DNA of 64,000 nucleotides from Aliiglaciecola sp041538045 (lineage in GTDB: Bacteria > Pseudomonadota > Gammaproteobacteria > Enterobacterales > Alteromonadaceae): assembly GCF_041538045.1 (NCBI RefSeq), contig NZ_JBGOSE010000015.1, forward strand, positions 20,383-84,382. Direction: 5' to 3'. The notes under the pieces are model-generated. The model saw only the letters and a list, made by a program, of their open reading frames with translations, did no database searches and was not told the DNA's origin. The translations under genes and the position numbers were made by a program. Shown here one piece after another: positions 53,555-63,521 of the stretch (the first letter of the stretch is position 1; each line of letters opens with the position of its first letter).

Positions 53555-53582
53555 TAAGGGCGCGTTAAGCGCCCTTATAGAT
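53555..53582 (+). terminator. Terminator of the amidohydrolase gene
   Basis: Perfect 9-bp stem TAAGGGCGC/GCGCCCTTA with a 5-nt loop, 19 bp after the stop. The T-run after it is weak (TAGATT). Confidence 0.7.
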
Positions 53583-53763
53583 TAAGCCTGTTATGAACTT
53601 GTGTAGTTAATTACACTCGAAAATACATAACCTGAATGATTTATATTAAACTTACCCTAGAAGCTGATTCTGTTTATTTGCTTAGTTCTGCAAATAGTGG
53701 GATAAAACACATTGATGTTTCAGCTCAATCTAGCTAAATGAAGTAAATTAGGAGTATTGGCAC

Positions 53764-54702
53764 ATGGATTTATTATTCGACTATATTTTTACCGTACAAA
53801 CAGCATTACTGATTTTTGTAATTGTTCTCATTAAGTCATCAATTAAATTCGTACCTCAAAACCGCGCTTTCTTAGTAGAACGTTTCGGAAAATTTCAATC
53901 CACAAAAGAAGCTGGATTAAATTTCATTATCCCCTTTATTGACAACGTGGCCGCCGACCGCTCTTTAAAAGAACAAGCAGTGGATGTTCCCGAGCAAAGT
54001 GCTATCACCAAAGACAATATCTCTTTATCAGTAGATGGCGTGTTATATTTTCGAGTAATGGATCCTTATAAAGCAACCTATGGCGTAGATAATTACGTGT
54101 TCGCCGTTACCCAGTTAGCCCAAACTACCATGCGTTCTGAACTGGGAAAAATGGAGTTAGATAAGACGTTTGAAGAACGTGACATGCTCAACACCAATAT
54201 TGTCGCAGCCATAAACGATGCAGCAGGCCCTTGGGGCATTCAAGTACTTCGTTACGAAATAAAAGATATTGTGCCCCCTCAGTCAGTCATGGAAGCCATG
54301 GAAGCGCAGATGAAAGCAGAACGTGTTAAACGTGCGCAAATTCTGGAGTCCGAAGGTGACAGGCAAGCTGCAATTAACCGAGCCGAGGGTAATAAAGCAT
54401 CAGTAGTATTGGCTGCAGAAGCCGACAAAGAAGAGCAAGTATTGCAAGCCGAAGGTGAAGCGAAAGCCATAGTTGCGGTTGCCGAAGCTCAAGCTGAAGC
54501 ACTACGTAAAGTCGGTGTTGAAGCCAATACGGTTGAAGGACAAAAAGCCATTCAATTAGATTTGGCCACAAAAGCCATAGAAGCAAAGCAAGCCATTGCC
54601 AAAGAGTCATCTATCGTTCTACTGCCCGATGGTTCAACAGAACCAGCCTCTGTCGTAGCCCAAGCCATGACGGTGATTAACTCAATGAATAAAGGCAACT
54701 AA
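53764..54702 (+). CDS. SPFH/Band-7 membrane protein (QmcA-like)
   Basis: 312 residues: N-terminal membrane helix (TALLIFVIVLIKSSIKF), SPFH domain starting VPQNRAFLVERFGKFQSTKEAGLNFIIPFID, then an Ala/Glu-rich coiled coil AEGNKASVVLAAEADKEEQVLQAEGEAKA. It resembles E. coli QmcA, a FtsH-associated oligomer in microdomains. It is 2 bp upstream of an NfeD-like gene, the usual partner (qmcA-ybbK). Confidence 0.92.
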   Translation: MDLLFDYIFTVQTALLIFVIVLIKSSIKFVPQNRAFLVERFGKFQSTKEAGLNFIIPFIDNVAADRSLKEQAVDVPEQSAITKDNISLSVDGVLYFRVMDPYKATYGVDNYVFAVTQLAQTTMRSELGKMELDKTFEERDMLNTNIVAAINDAAGPWGIQVLRYEIKDIVPPQSVMEAMEAQMKAERVKRAQILESEGDRQAAINRAEGNKASVVLAAEADKEEQVLQAEGEAKAIVAVAEAQAEALRKVGVEANTVEGQKAIQLDLATKAIEAKQAIAKESSIVLLPDGSTEPASVVAQAMTVINSMNKGN

Positions 54703-54704
54703 AA

Positions 54705-55160
54705 ATGGAGTTAATAACGAACAATTTAGCTGAAAGTTTAATTGTGCTTGGTTTAGTTATGTTAGCCATTGAAATTGCCATTTTAGGGTTTGCAACTTTC
54801 ATATTATTTTTTGTCGGTGTAGCATCTGTTTTAGCAGGCTCCCTTATGTATATTGGCATGATTCCAGATACATTAATGAGTGCGACCCTAACAGTCGGTA
54901 TTCTTACCGCTGTTAGCGCTGCTTTACTATGGAAGCCGCTCAAGAACATTCAACAAAATGTGGATAAAAGGCCAGCCCAAAGTGATTTAATCGGTCATCG
55001 TTTTTTGTTGCAAGAAAACGTCTCTATCACCGAAAATCCCTATTATAACTATTCAGGTATTCAATGGCAGTTAAAAAGTGCTCAGCCAATTTCCGCAGGC
55101 AGCGTGGTTAAAGTAATAAAAGCAGAAGTTGGTCTGTTTTACGTGGAGGCGGTTGAATAA
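54705..55160 (+). CDS. NfeD-like membrane protein
   Basis: 151 residues with two to three membrane helices (LIVLGLVMLAIEIAILGFATFILFF and following) and a C-terminal OB-fold (GHRFLLQENVSITENPYYNYSGIQWQLKSAQPISAGSVVKVIKAE). The short YbbK type without protease domain. Functions with the preceding SPFH protein in membrane-domain organisation. Confidence 0.9.
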   Translation: MELITNNLAESLIVLGLVMLAIEIAILGFATFILFFVGVASVLAGSLMYIGMIPDTLMSATLTVGILTAVSAALLWKPLKNIQQNVDKRPAQSDLIGHRFLLQENVSITENPYYNYSGIQWQLKSAQPISAGSVVKVIKAEVGLFYVEAVE

Positions 55161-55205
55161 CCCCTTAGGAATTAGCAATAGTTTAACTCAGCAAGAGAGA
55201 TAGGT

Positions 55206-56219
55206 ATGTCAGCTAAAGATATTGAACAATCATTTGTTATCCTAAAACAAACCGTTCCCTTGCTGGTTAAACATAAAATCCCTGCAGACCCCACCAACTA
55301 CGCTCTGTGGTATACCTATGTTAGCAATGGCTCACCAGAATTAAACGAACAGTTAGACGCTGCCGTGGAAAGTGATTCTCCAATTTCCGAACTGAAAGCT
55401 AAAGATCTGTATCGCAATTTTGTTTCAGACGAAAAAGTAAATGTGTGGGAATTACGACAGTCACTTGAGGGCATGATGCTTGAGTTGTCACAATCTCTTA
55501 AAGACACAAAGTCGGAAACCCAAGATTACAAAAATCTTATGGACAGCTGTATTGACGATTTAAGTAAAGTTGAAAAAGAAGGTTGGTCAGTGGAAGAAGT
55601 GTTAGGGCTGGTACGCAATATGGTCAAAGAGTCCCAAGTCATCAGGCAAAGCACCATCAGCTTTAATGGAGCCCTTGCCAGTGCTGAAAAAGAAATTGTA
55701 CGCCTCAAAACTCAACTTCAAGCAAGTCAACAAGAGGCTCTTTATGATGCGTTAACGGGATTGTGCAATCGTCGCTACTTCGACTCCGAAATTAATACTA
55801 AGCTAAATCTAGATAAATGTTGTTTAGCGCTGATTGATATTGATCACTTTAAGAAGATAAACGACAACTATGGTCACCAAATGGGTGACTTAGTATTAAA
55901 AGCAGTAGCTAAAAAAATTCAAAGTTGCTGCAGAGAGCAAGCCCAAGCCTTTCGCTACGGTGGAGAAGAGTTTGCAGTCATAATGCCAGGGGTAGAACAA
56001 TCTCGTGCTCGACAAATGGCCGACGTAATGCGGCGTCAAATCGAAAAAATTAACGTTAAAGATCGTCGAACAGGAGAATCTTTAGGTGATATCACCGTTT
56101 CCATTGGCGTTGCACAATTAGAGTCAAATAAAGATTCCGCGCACTTTATCGAAAGTGCAGATAAATTAATGTATGAGGCAAAACGTCTCGGCCGAAACCG
56201 AGTTATGCCCATGGGATAA
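55206..56219 (+). CDS. GGDEF diguanylate cyclase
   Basis: 337 residues. The N-terminal helical region (1-180), without an obvious membrane helix, resembles the sensor part of soluble cyclases. The GGDEF domain follows: DALTGLCNRRYFDSEI, IDIDHFKKINDNYGHQMGD and active site FRYGGEEFAVIMPG. No RxxD inhibitory site is seen directly before GGEEF. It makes c-di-GMP from GTP. It lies 45 bp after the NfeD-like gene and may be co-transcribed. Confidence 0.92.
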   Translation: MSAKDIEQSFVILKQTVPLLVKHKIPADPTNYALWYTYVSNGSPELNEQLDAAVESDSPISELKAKDLYRNFVSDEKVNVWELRQSLEGMMLELSQSLKDTKSETQDYKNLMDSCIDDLSKVEKEGWSVEEVLGLVRNMVKESQVIRQSTISFNGALASAEKEIVRLKTQLQASQQEALYDALTGLCNRRYFDSEINTKLNLDKCCLALIDIDHFKKINDNYGHQMGDLVLKAVAKKIQSCCREQAQAFRYGGEEFAVIMPGVEQSRARQMADVMRRQIEKINVKDRRTGESLGDITVSIGVAQLESNKDSAHFIESADKLMYEAKRLGRNRVMPMG

Positions 56220-56446
56220 TTAGCTTTTTGCTCCATGATAAATTGCTAAATTAGGATTTTTACGTCAAAACTACCCCCTAAATCTGCAAAAACACTAAAA
56301 TCTTAAATATTTAGAAGATTAAAAACGCTATATTTTTGTAAAATAACTACCTGAAATTAATGATTATTTTCGCTAAAACCAGGCTTTATTTATAAGCTGC
56401 TGATTTTTAAAGCAAATGAAACAATGTAACCTGGCGAAAAGTTTTG

Positions 56447-56452
56447 TATAAT
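56447..56452 (+). promoter_or_regulatory. Candidate -10 box of the EF-G gene
   Basis: TATAAT preceded by TG, 36 bp before the start codon, with only a weak -35 sequence. It would give a short 5' leader. The 265-bp upstream interval holds nothing else recognisable. Confidence 0.4.
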
Positions 56453-56487
56453 GCCGCGCAATTTTTTATTAGACACAGAGTGGACCA

Positions 56488-58572
56488 ATGTCAGACTTAT
56501 CTCATTACAGAAATATAGGTATTTTTGCCCACGTTGACGCGGGGAAAACTACCACCACCGAACGTATACTAAAACTTACCGGTAAAATTCATAAAACCGG
56601 TGAAGTACATGACGGTGAATCAACAACAGATTTCATGGAACAAGAAGCAGAGCGCGGGATTACTATCCAATCAGCTGCTGTAAGTTGTTTTTGGAAAGAT
56701 CACCGCTTTAACGTAATCGATACTCCGGGACACGTTGACTTCACAGTAGAAGTATATCGTTCACTTAAAGTTCTAGATGGCGGAATCGGTGTATTCTGTG
56801 GATCTGGTGGTGTAGAGCCACAATCAGAAACTAACTGGCGTTATGCGAACGAATCAGAAGTTGCCCGTGTCATTTTTGTTAACAAACTTGACCGTATGGG
56901 TGCTGATTTTTACCGTGTTGTTGGCCAAGTGAAAAAAGTACTTGCTGCTAACCCATTGGTTATGACACTACCTATCGGAATCGAAGATGATTTTGTTGGT
57001 GTTGTTGATGTTCTAACTAAACAAGCATACATCTGGGATGACACTGGTCTTCCTGAAAATTACAAAATTGAAGATGTTCCTGCTGACATGGTTGATAAAG
57101 TAAACGAATACCATGAAATGTTAGTTGAAACTGCTGTTGAGCAAGACGACGACCTTATGATGGCTTACATGGATGGTGAAGAACCTTCTATTGAAGACCT
57201 TAAGCGTTGTATCCGTAAGGGAACACGTGATATGTCTTTCTTCCCAACATACTGTGGTTCAGCTTTCAAAAACAAAGGTATGCAATTAGTACTTGATGCT
57301 GTTGTTGATTACTTGCCTAGCCCAACTGAAGTAGACCCTCAACCTTTGACTGATGAAGAAGGTGTTGAGACTGGTGAAGTAGCTACTGTATCTGTTGATG
57401 AGCCATTACGTGCTCTAGCATTTAAAATTATGGATGACAGATTTGGTGCTTTGACCTTCGTTCGAATTTACTCTGGTAAGTTGAATAAAGGTGACACTAT
57501 TCTTAACTCATTTACAGGTAAAACTGAGCGTGTTGGCCGTATGGTTGAAATGCAAGCAGACGACCGTAATGAATTAAGCAGTGCACAAGCTGGTGACATC
57601 ATTGCAATCGTAGGTATGAAGAACGTGCAAACTGGTCACACACTATGTGATCCTAAGCACCCTTGTACTCTTGAAGCTATGGTATTCCCTGAGCCAGTAA
57701 TCTCAATCTCTGTTGCACCTAAAGATAAAGGTGGTTCTGAGAAAATGGGTATCGCTATTGGTAAAATGGTTGCTGAAGATCCATCTTTCCGTGTTGAAAC
57801 TGATGAAGATTCTGGAGAGACTATCCTTAGAGGGATGGGTGAACTTCACTTGGATATCAAAGTCGATATCTTGAAGCGTACCTATGGCGTTGATCTTGAA
57901 GTTGGTCAACCTCAAGTTGCTTACCGTGAAACTATTACTCAAGCTATCGAAGATTCTTATACTCATAAGAAGCAATCTGGTGGTTCGGGTCAGTTTGGTA
58001 AAATCGACTACCGTATTCGTCCTGGAGAGCCAGGTTCTGGATTCAAGTTCACTTCAAGTGTAGTAGGCGGCAACGTCCCTAAAGAATTCTTCCCAGCTAT
58101 CGAGAAGGGTTTTAAAGGCATGATGGAAAACGGTGTTCTTGCTGGTTTCCCTGTGTTGGATGTTGAAGTTGAATTATATGACGGTGGATTCCACGCCGTG
58201 GATTCATCTGCAATTGCATTCGAAATCGCAGCAAAAGGTGCATTCCGCCAATCTATTCCTAAAGCCGGACCTCAACTTATTGAACCAATCATGAAAGTAG
58301 ACGTATTTACGCCTGAAGATCATGTTGGTGACGTAATCGGTGACCTTAACCGTCGTCGTGGTATGATTAAAGACCAAGAAGCTGGTGTAACAGGTGTTCG
58401 CGTTAAAGCAGACGTGCCACTTTCTGAAATGTTCGGTTACATTGGTTCACTTCGTACAATGACTTCTGGCCGTGGTCAATTCTCTATGGAATTCAGCCAT
58501 TACATGCCTTGTCCAAATAATGTTGCTGAAAAAGTTATCGCTGAAACTAAAGAGCGTAACGCTAAGAAGTAA
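56488..58572 (+). CDS. fusA: Elongation factor G, second (fusA2-like) type
   Basis: 694 residues. GTPase motifs G1 AHVDAGKTTTTER, G2 RGITIQSA, G3 DTPGHVDF, G4 NKLD, then domains II-V ending AKRN-like KERNAKK. Catalyses ribosomal translocation or recycling. It stands alone rather than with rpsL-rpsG-tuf, which points to the second EF-G found in Vibrio/Shewanella-like genomes; the str-operon copy would be elsewhere. Codon use in the second half shows strong preference typical of high expression. Confidence 0.9.
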   Translation: MSDLSHYRNIGIFAHVDAGKTTTTERILKLTGKIHKTGEVHDGESTTDFMEQEAERGITIQSAAVSCFWKDHRFNVIDTPGHVDFTVEVYRSLKVLDGGIGVFCGSGGVEPQSETNWRYANESEVARVIFVNKLDRMGADFYRVVGQVKKVLAANPLVMTLPIGIEDDFVGVVDVLTKQAYIWDDTGLPENYKIEDVPADMVDKVNEYHEMLVETAVEQDDDLMMAYMDGEEPSIEDLKRCIRKGTRDMSFFPTYCGSAFKNKGMQLVLDAVVDYLPSPTEVDPQPLTDEEGVETGEVATVSVDEPLRALAFKIMDDRFGALTFVRIYSGKLNKGDTILNSFTGKTERVGRMVEMQADDRNELSSAQAGDIIAIVGMKNVQTGHTLCDPKHPCTLEAMVFPEPVISISVAPKDKGGSEKMGIAIGKMVAEDPSFRVETDEDSGETILRGMGELHLDIKVDILKRTYGVDLEVGQPQVAYRETITQAIEDSYTHKKQSGGSGQFGKIDYRIRPGEPGSGFKFTSSVVGGNVPKEFFPAIEKGFKGMMENGVLAGFPVLDVEVELYDGGFHAVDSSAIAFEIAAKGAFRQSIPKAGPQLIEPIMKVDVFTPEDHVGDVIGDLNRRRGMIKDQEAGVTGVRVKADVPLSEMFGYIGSLRTMTSGRGQFSMEFSHYMPCPNNVAEKVIAETKERNAKK

Positions 58573-58596
58573 TTCTTAGTTTTAGTTAACGAATCT

Positions 58597-58626
58597 AAAA
58601 ACCCGATTTTTTAATCGGGTTTTTTA
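58597..58626 (+). terminator. Terminator of the EF-G gene
   Basis: AACCCGATT-TTTTT-AATCGGGTT stem followed by TTTTT, 26 bp after the stop. Confidence 0.92.
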
Positions 58627-58846
58627 TTATCTAAATTCTGTTTAATAAGTATTAGTTTGAATTTAAAGAAAAATTATTTAACACCACTAAAAATTCTACA
58701 AACAAGTACAGTTTTGGGTAAAAAAACTGCCAACTTTTGAAAATTTAGTTAATATTTAGGTTATCCTTAGGATAGAACATATGGAGAAATGACCATCGTT
58801 ACGCATGTTGTAATCGATAATCACGGAAGAAGCCAAGGAAGCTTAT

Positions 58847-60820
58847 ATGAAAACCAGTCTATTTTTTGCGTTGCTATTATTCTGTTCATCTGTATTAGCC
58901 AACGAACTCCCCATAGAACAATTCTCTAAACACAGTGACTATTTAGATATGACCATCTCTCCCGATGGTAAGTATTTTCTCGCCCGAGTTCATCATGAAG
59001 GTGAAGTGAGCTTGATATTCTTAGATGCTAAAAATATGAAAATTATTGGCGGTGTTAGACCCAAAGAAGGGGATGCCATTCATTCAGCCCAATGGGTTAG
59101 CGATGAACGAGTGATGTATCAGTTTGCAGAAAAACGATTGCGATACGATGCTCCAATTGCAACGGGTGAGTTATTTGCGATTAATGTAGACGGTAGTAAA
59201 CAGGAAATGCTCTATGGATATAGAGCTAGAGATAATGGAGATCGTGGAACAAGAACGAAAAAAAGAGAAGCAAGTTACGCCACACCTGAAGTTATTAGCT
59301 TATTGGAAAATGACGAAAAGAACATCCTGATCTTAGAACACCCATGGACCTTAGAACATAATACTTGGCATGACTTACGTAAAAAACATTCGGTTATTTA
59401 TAAATTAAATATCTTTAATGGTCGTAAATCCAAAGTGGAAGTACTCCCCCACCCCGGAGCACAAGCGATAGCCAATAAGAAGGGGGAAATTAATTTTATC
59501 AAATGGACTGATGAAAAATTAGAGCCCCATGGTGCATATAGAAAAAATGGCGATGCCGAATGGCAAGAGATTACAGATGCATTAGGAATCAAAAAAAATT
59601 TAATTCCAATTTACACCAGTGAAGATGGCAACCAGGTTGTCCTATCTGGGAGTTACGGTAACGCAGAATTTAACACTTATTACGTTTTAAACTTAGTAAG
59701 CGGACAATTGAGCCCAATCTTTGATGATTTAGTTGCAGATATTGTGTATAGCAATAAAGACCCATTAACCAATATGCCCGTAGTCGGGGTTTCCTACCCT
59801 GGTAAACCTAAATATCATTATGTTGCTCAAAACAACACCGCGAAACTACATGGGATGTTAGTTGAAGCCTTTGCAGGACAAAAAGTTAACATTACCAGCG
59901 CAACCAAAGATGGAAAGAAGTTGTTATTGTATATTTCTAGTGATGTAAATCCTGGCGAATATTATATTTTTGACACCGAAAAAATGGGCGCTGAGTTTAT
60001 TTGGTCAAATCGTTCTTGGTTTGATCCTCGAACTATGGCATCTAAGCAACCCTTTCAATTTACCACTGATGACAACATGCAAATACATGGTTACTTAACC
60101 ATGCCCACAGGCTTAGAAGAAAATCAAAAACCACCTATGGTCGTTCTTATCCATGGTGGACCTCACGGTATCAGTGAAACTTGGGGATTTGATAGTGAAG
60201 TGCAGTTCTTAGCCAACCGCGGATATGCCGTGTTACAGGTTAATTTTCGCGGCTCTGGGGGTTACGGTAAACAATTTGAAAGAGCGGGTTATCGCCAATG
60301 GGGTGGCAAGATGATCAAAGACATTACTGACGCGACTAAATATATAGTGAAACAGGGTTATGTGGATGGCGATAAAATGTGTGTTTATGGCGCAAGTTAC
60401 GGTGGTTATGCTGCCTTAATGGCCAGTGTTCGCGAACCAGACCTTTTCAACTGCACCATAGGCTATGTGGGGATCTATGATTTAAACTATGCCTATACCG
60501 ACAGTATTTACATGAAAAGCCTCGGCGGCAGAGGATATTTTGAAAAAGTATTAGGGACTAATACTAGAGAGTTGGCAGAGTATTCGCCGGTGAATTACGC
60601 AGACAAAATCAAATCGGACGTACTGTTAATTCACGGTGAAAAAGATTCTATTGTTTCGGTCAAGAATGCCCACGCCATGTTAGCCAGCTTCGAGGCCGTT
60701 GGCAAAAATGTGTCCTATATTAATTTCGAGAAAGGTGGACACGGCTTATATCAAGAAGCAGGTCGTAAGCAATTATACAGCGAACTAGAAAGGTTTATTG
60801 ATCAGAACATTGGTAACTAA
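58847..60820 (+). CDS. Secreted S9 family prolyl-oligopeptidase-like peptidase
   Basis: 657 residues. Signal peptide MKTSLFFALLLFCSSVLA. Propeller-like N-terminal part to about residue 390, then an alpha/beta-hydrolase domain: PPMVVLIHGGPHG (oxyanion region), nucleophile Ser in YGASYGGYAALM, Asp in GEKDSIVSV and His in KGGHGLYQ. Acylaminoacyl/dipeptidyl-peptidase-like, periplasmic or secreted. A hairpin terminator follows. Confidence 0.93.
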   Translation: MKTSLFFALLLFCSSVLANELPIEQFSKHSDYLDMTISPDGKYFLARVHHEGEVSLIFLDAKNMKIIGGVRPKEGDAIHSAQWVSDERVMYQFAEKRLRYDAPIATGELFAINVDGSKQEMLYGYRARDNGDRGTRTKKREASYATPEVISLLENDEKNILILEHPWTLEHNTWHDLRKKHSVIYKLNIFNGRKSKVEVLPHPGAQAIANKKGEINFIKWTDEKLEPHGAYRKNGDAEWQEITDALGIKKNLIPIYTSEDGNQVVLSGSYGNAEFNTYYVLNLVSGQLSPIFDDLVADIVYSNKDPLTNMPVVGVSYPGKPKYHYVAQNNTAKLHGMLVEAFAGQKVNITSATKDGKKLLLYISSDVNPGEYYIFDTEKMGAEFIWSNRSWFDPRTMASKQPFQFTTDDNMQIHGYLTMPTGLEENQKPPMVVLIHGGPHGISETWGFDSEVQFLANRGYAVLQVNFRGSGGYGKQFERAGYRQWGGKMIKDITDATKYIVKQGYVDGDKMCVYGASYGGYAALMASVREPDLFNCTIGYVGIYDLNYAYTDSIYMKSLGGRGYFEKVLGTNTRELAEYSPVNYADKIKSDVLLIHGEKDSIVSVKNAHAMLASFEAVGKNVSYINFEKGGHGLYQEAGRKQLYSELERFIDQNIGN

Positions 60821-60835
60821 GGATAACGCATTTAT

Positions 60836-60875
60836 GGCAACGGCTTGAGTGATAAACACAGTCGTTGCCTTTATT
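60836..60875 (+). terminator. Terminator of the S9 peptidase gene
   Basis: GGCAACGGCT pairs with AGTCGTTGCC (one G-U) around a 14-nt loop, followed by TTTATT. Confidence 0.75.
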
Positions 60876-60965
60876 CAAAACAGCCTTCTTGCTATATCAG
60901 TTTTAGCGCAAAACCCTTACACTAACCCCACTAAACTATTTTGCTACCAATCAATTTAATCTGTT

Positions 60966-61718
60966 ATGACAATAGCCCAAGGCAAACGCCTCAATAAATA
61001 CATCAGTGAAACTGGCCTATGTTCTCGCCGTGAGGCAGATAAACTCATCGAACAAAATAGGGTCACTATCAACAATAAAATCCCAGAGTTAGGCACTAAA
61101 GTGTTTGATGGCGATGAAGTCAGGGTTGACCGTAAATTAATAGGTGCCACACCGAGTAATAAATCCGATCGAATATATATTGCTTACAACAAACCCGTTG
61201 GCATCACCTGCACCACGGAAAAGCATGTAAAAGGCAATATTATTGATGCGATTGGTCATAAACAAAGAATTTTTCCTATAGGTCGTTTAGATAAGCCGTC
61301 TGAGGGATTGATTCTACTCACCAGTGACGGCGATATTGTAAATAAGATATTGCGCGCTGAAAACGCCCACGACAAAGAATATGAAGTTACGGTCACTCAG
61401 CCTATCAGTGAACGATTTTTAACGCGCATGGCCTCTGGAGTGCCAATTTTAGGTACAGTCACCAAACCTTGTAAGGTTAGTCCATTAGGAAAATACAAAT
61501 TCAAAATTATTTTAACTCAAGGCTTAAATCGACAAATTCGTCGTATGTGTGAGTTTTTAGGGTATGAGGTGAGTAAATTGAAACGTACACGCATCATGCA
61601 CATTGATTTATCACGACTTTATCCCGGTCAGTGGCGTAATTTGACTCCTACTGAAATGCAAACCTTAAATGAGTCTCTAAAACACTCCCAAAAGACTGCC
61701 AATGAAAACCCACAGTAG
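60966..61718 (+). CDS. rluF: 23S rRNA pseudouridine(2604) synthase
   Basis: 250 residues: S4 RNA-binding domain (RLNKYISETGLCSRREADKLIEQNRVTIN), then the RsuA-type catalytic domain with the Asp in FPIGRLDKPSEGLILLT, GVPILGTVTKPCKV and LTQGLNRQIRRMCEFLGYEV. The KPVGITCTTEKHVKGNIID segment is as in RluF. Shorter than E. coli RluF (290), lacking its C-terminal basic tail. The stop codon sits inside a convergent terminator hairpin. Confidence 0.92.
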   Translation: MTIAQGKRLNKYISETGLCSRREADKLIEQNRVTINNKIPELGTKVFDGDEVRVDRKLIGATPSNKSDRIYIAYNKPVGITCTTEKHVKGNIIDAIGHKQRIFPIGRLDKPSEGLILLTSDGDIVNKILRAENAHDKEYEVTVTQPISERFLTRMASGVPILGTVTKPCKVSPLGKYKFKIILTQGLNRQIRRMCEFLGYEVSKLKRTRIMHIDLSRLYPGQWRNLTPTEMQTLNESLKHSQKTANENPQ

Positions 61719-61737
61719 TCAATAACTCCTGTGGGTT
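61707..61737. terminator. Convergent terminator overlapping the rluF stop
   Basis: Perfect 9-bp stem AACCCACAG/CTGTGGGTT with a 13-nt loop that contains the rluF stop codon. A T-run (TTTTC) follows in the minus direction. Confidence 0.65.
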
Positions 61738-61749
61738 GTGCCCCATCAA

Positions 61750-62748
61750 CTAATTGTGTGCGGCTGGCAGTAAACCTTGAACTGGTGCAGGTAATAATTT
61801 CAATATTAGACTACGGCTAACTTGCCAAAAAGCGGACAATAACAATAACGTCGCGCCAATACACAAACCGGTAATAGCAAAACTATAACTAACCATTCCG
61901 TAGGTTTCTAATAATGTAGAAAAGGCATAAATCACATATACCAATGCGGACACCATTATTGCGCGCCTATCCACAGCAATTGAAATAGTCGCTAACAAGA
62001 CATAAAGCCCAAGTACCACTAGCGATATCGACAGACCTCCTACTCCTTGCAAGATACCCAAGGATGTAAAGATAGGGTGCACAATAAGTGGTGCAGCGGC
62101 TAGATGCAGCCAAAATGCCACATCCGAAGAACGGGTTTGACGTTTACGATCCGAGGCATCCCAATACATTGCCAAACCAAAAATAGCAATCCCAGAACAA
62201 AGTAACAATGTATTTACCCAAGTTACCGCACTAGGAACTAATACTATAACGAGTGCGATGATACTGCTGCTAATCGCTGCGGCACCAGCTGCAACAGTAA
62301 TAGGTACTCGAAATCGTCGCCAGTGTATCACTGCTGCCAGAGCACTAAGAATACCCGCTATCAAAAATGATATTTCGTTTGGTTGTTGCTGATTCACTAG
62401 CGGCGACGCAAAAACGCCACCTAAAAATGTCAACAACAACATGATTGCTGGCAACGCCATTCTGCGCTTTAAAACAAAAAACTCAGCTAGCAGCCAAGAT
62501 GCAACGGCAACGCCAACAGATCCTAACAAAGGCGAAAGATGGTAACCAAGAAACCCTATTGACGCTAAGAGTAATCCGCTAGCAATAACAACGAAAATAT
62601 CGTTAAAGCCGCTAATTAATCGAAAGTTTTCTTCATCTGCAAGTGAGGTGTTTTTCAGCGTGGCAATATGAAGTTTAAACTGGGAAACTGAATGTTCTGT
62701 AAATATTCCAGCCTCCACTGCTTGATGTAAGTCTTCATCGTTGTACAT
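61750..62748 (-). CDS. Polytopic membrane protein of unknown function
   Basis: 332 residues. A soluble N-terminal 55 residues (YNDEDLHQAVEAGIFTEHSV...) is followed by about eight to ten membrane helices. The N-terminal half recalls DUF2157-like proteins with a short helical sensor before membrane helices, but no family is firmly recognised. Single gene facing rluF. Confidence 0.75.
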   Translation of the reverse strand: MYNDEDLHQAVEAGIFTEHSVSQFKLHIATLKNTSLADEENFRLISGFNDIFVVIASGLLLASIGFLGYHLSPLLGSVGVAVASWLLAEFFVLKRRMALPAIMLLLTFLGGVFASPLVNQQQPNEISFLIAGILSALAAVIHWRRFRVPITVAAGAAAISSSIIALVIVLVPSAVTWVNTLLLCSGIAIFGLAMYWDASDRKRQTRSSDVAFWLHLAAAPLIVHPIFTSLGILQGVGGLSISLVVLGLYVLLATISIAVDRRAIMVSALVYVIYAFSTLLETYGMVSYSFAITGLCIGATLLLLSAFWQVSRSLILKLLPAPVQGLLPAAHN

Positions 62749-62934
62749 AGATTGGCTCCAATTTTTTGGTTGTATTAGTGCTGCGAACAGATAAATTTAT
62801 TGGTGTTCAGCAATAAACGAACCAACAATAAAAATCATATAGTTTCAATTGGTTACAAAAAACAAAGATCATTTATACTAAACTAGTTTTGAGTTTTAGC
62901 AAAAAAGTAGTGAATTTAACCTGCGAATTACTCT

Positions 62935-63435
62935 TTATGGCGAAATCACGGTTTCCCAACTCCAATCGAATAAAGGCAAGCCTACCCCATCGATTAGTCG
63001 TTGGTATTCGATACGATCGAGTGCCTTAGCAACGACTTTATATTGAGACCTGTACTTGACGGCGCGGGTAGTGAGTAAATCAAAGCGTTTATCGGCATTT
63101 TCAGAAAAATCTACATCACGCAGCTTTTCAATACGAATACTGGTGTTGTAGTACTCTACTACGTATTCTAAGAGGCGGTTTTGTATCAATAACATTTTTT
63201 TATTGACTAAGTGTCCACACATACCTTTTTCAGCTATGGCATTGGTGAATCCTCTTTCAGTAAAATCAGTTGCACTTAGTGCCAAATCTAAAGAAACTTT
63301 CCAATACTGAGTGATTAACTTTAAATATTCTGAGGAAATATGCTGATTTTTCTGAACTTCGGGCGAGTTTAATTCCTCCAAAATATCTTGGGAAAGCATA
63401 TCAAGCGTGACGAGAAGACGATTAAAATTGAACAT
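62935..63435 (-). CDS. Hypothetical cytosolic helical protein
   Basis: 166 residues, mostly helical (MFNFNRLLVTLDMLSQDILEEL...), without signal peptide, membrane helix or recognised motif. It ends FDWSWETVISP. No neighbour on the same strand gives a functional hint. Codon use looks like its neighbours, and the open frame is far longer than chance shadows here, so it is probably real. Confidence 0.6.
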   Translation of the reverse strand: MFNFNRLLVTLDMLSQDILEELNSPEVQKNQHISSEYLKLITQYWKVSLDLALSATDFTERGFTNAIAEKGMCGHLVNKKMLLIQNRLLEYVVEYYNTSIRIEKLRDVDFSENADKRFDLLTTRAVKYRSQYKVVAKALDRIEYQRLIDGVGLPLFDWSWETVISP

Positions 63436-63521
63436 CTTAGATTTTTTGGCAGCAAAACCTCAAGGCTATAACTTCACAGCGCAATTGGTCAAGTGTCCTT
63501 AGTGGTTAAATCTCAACTTCA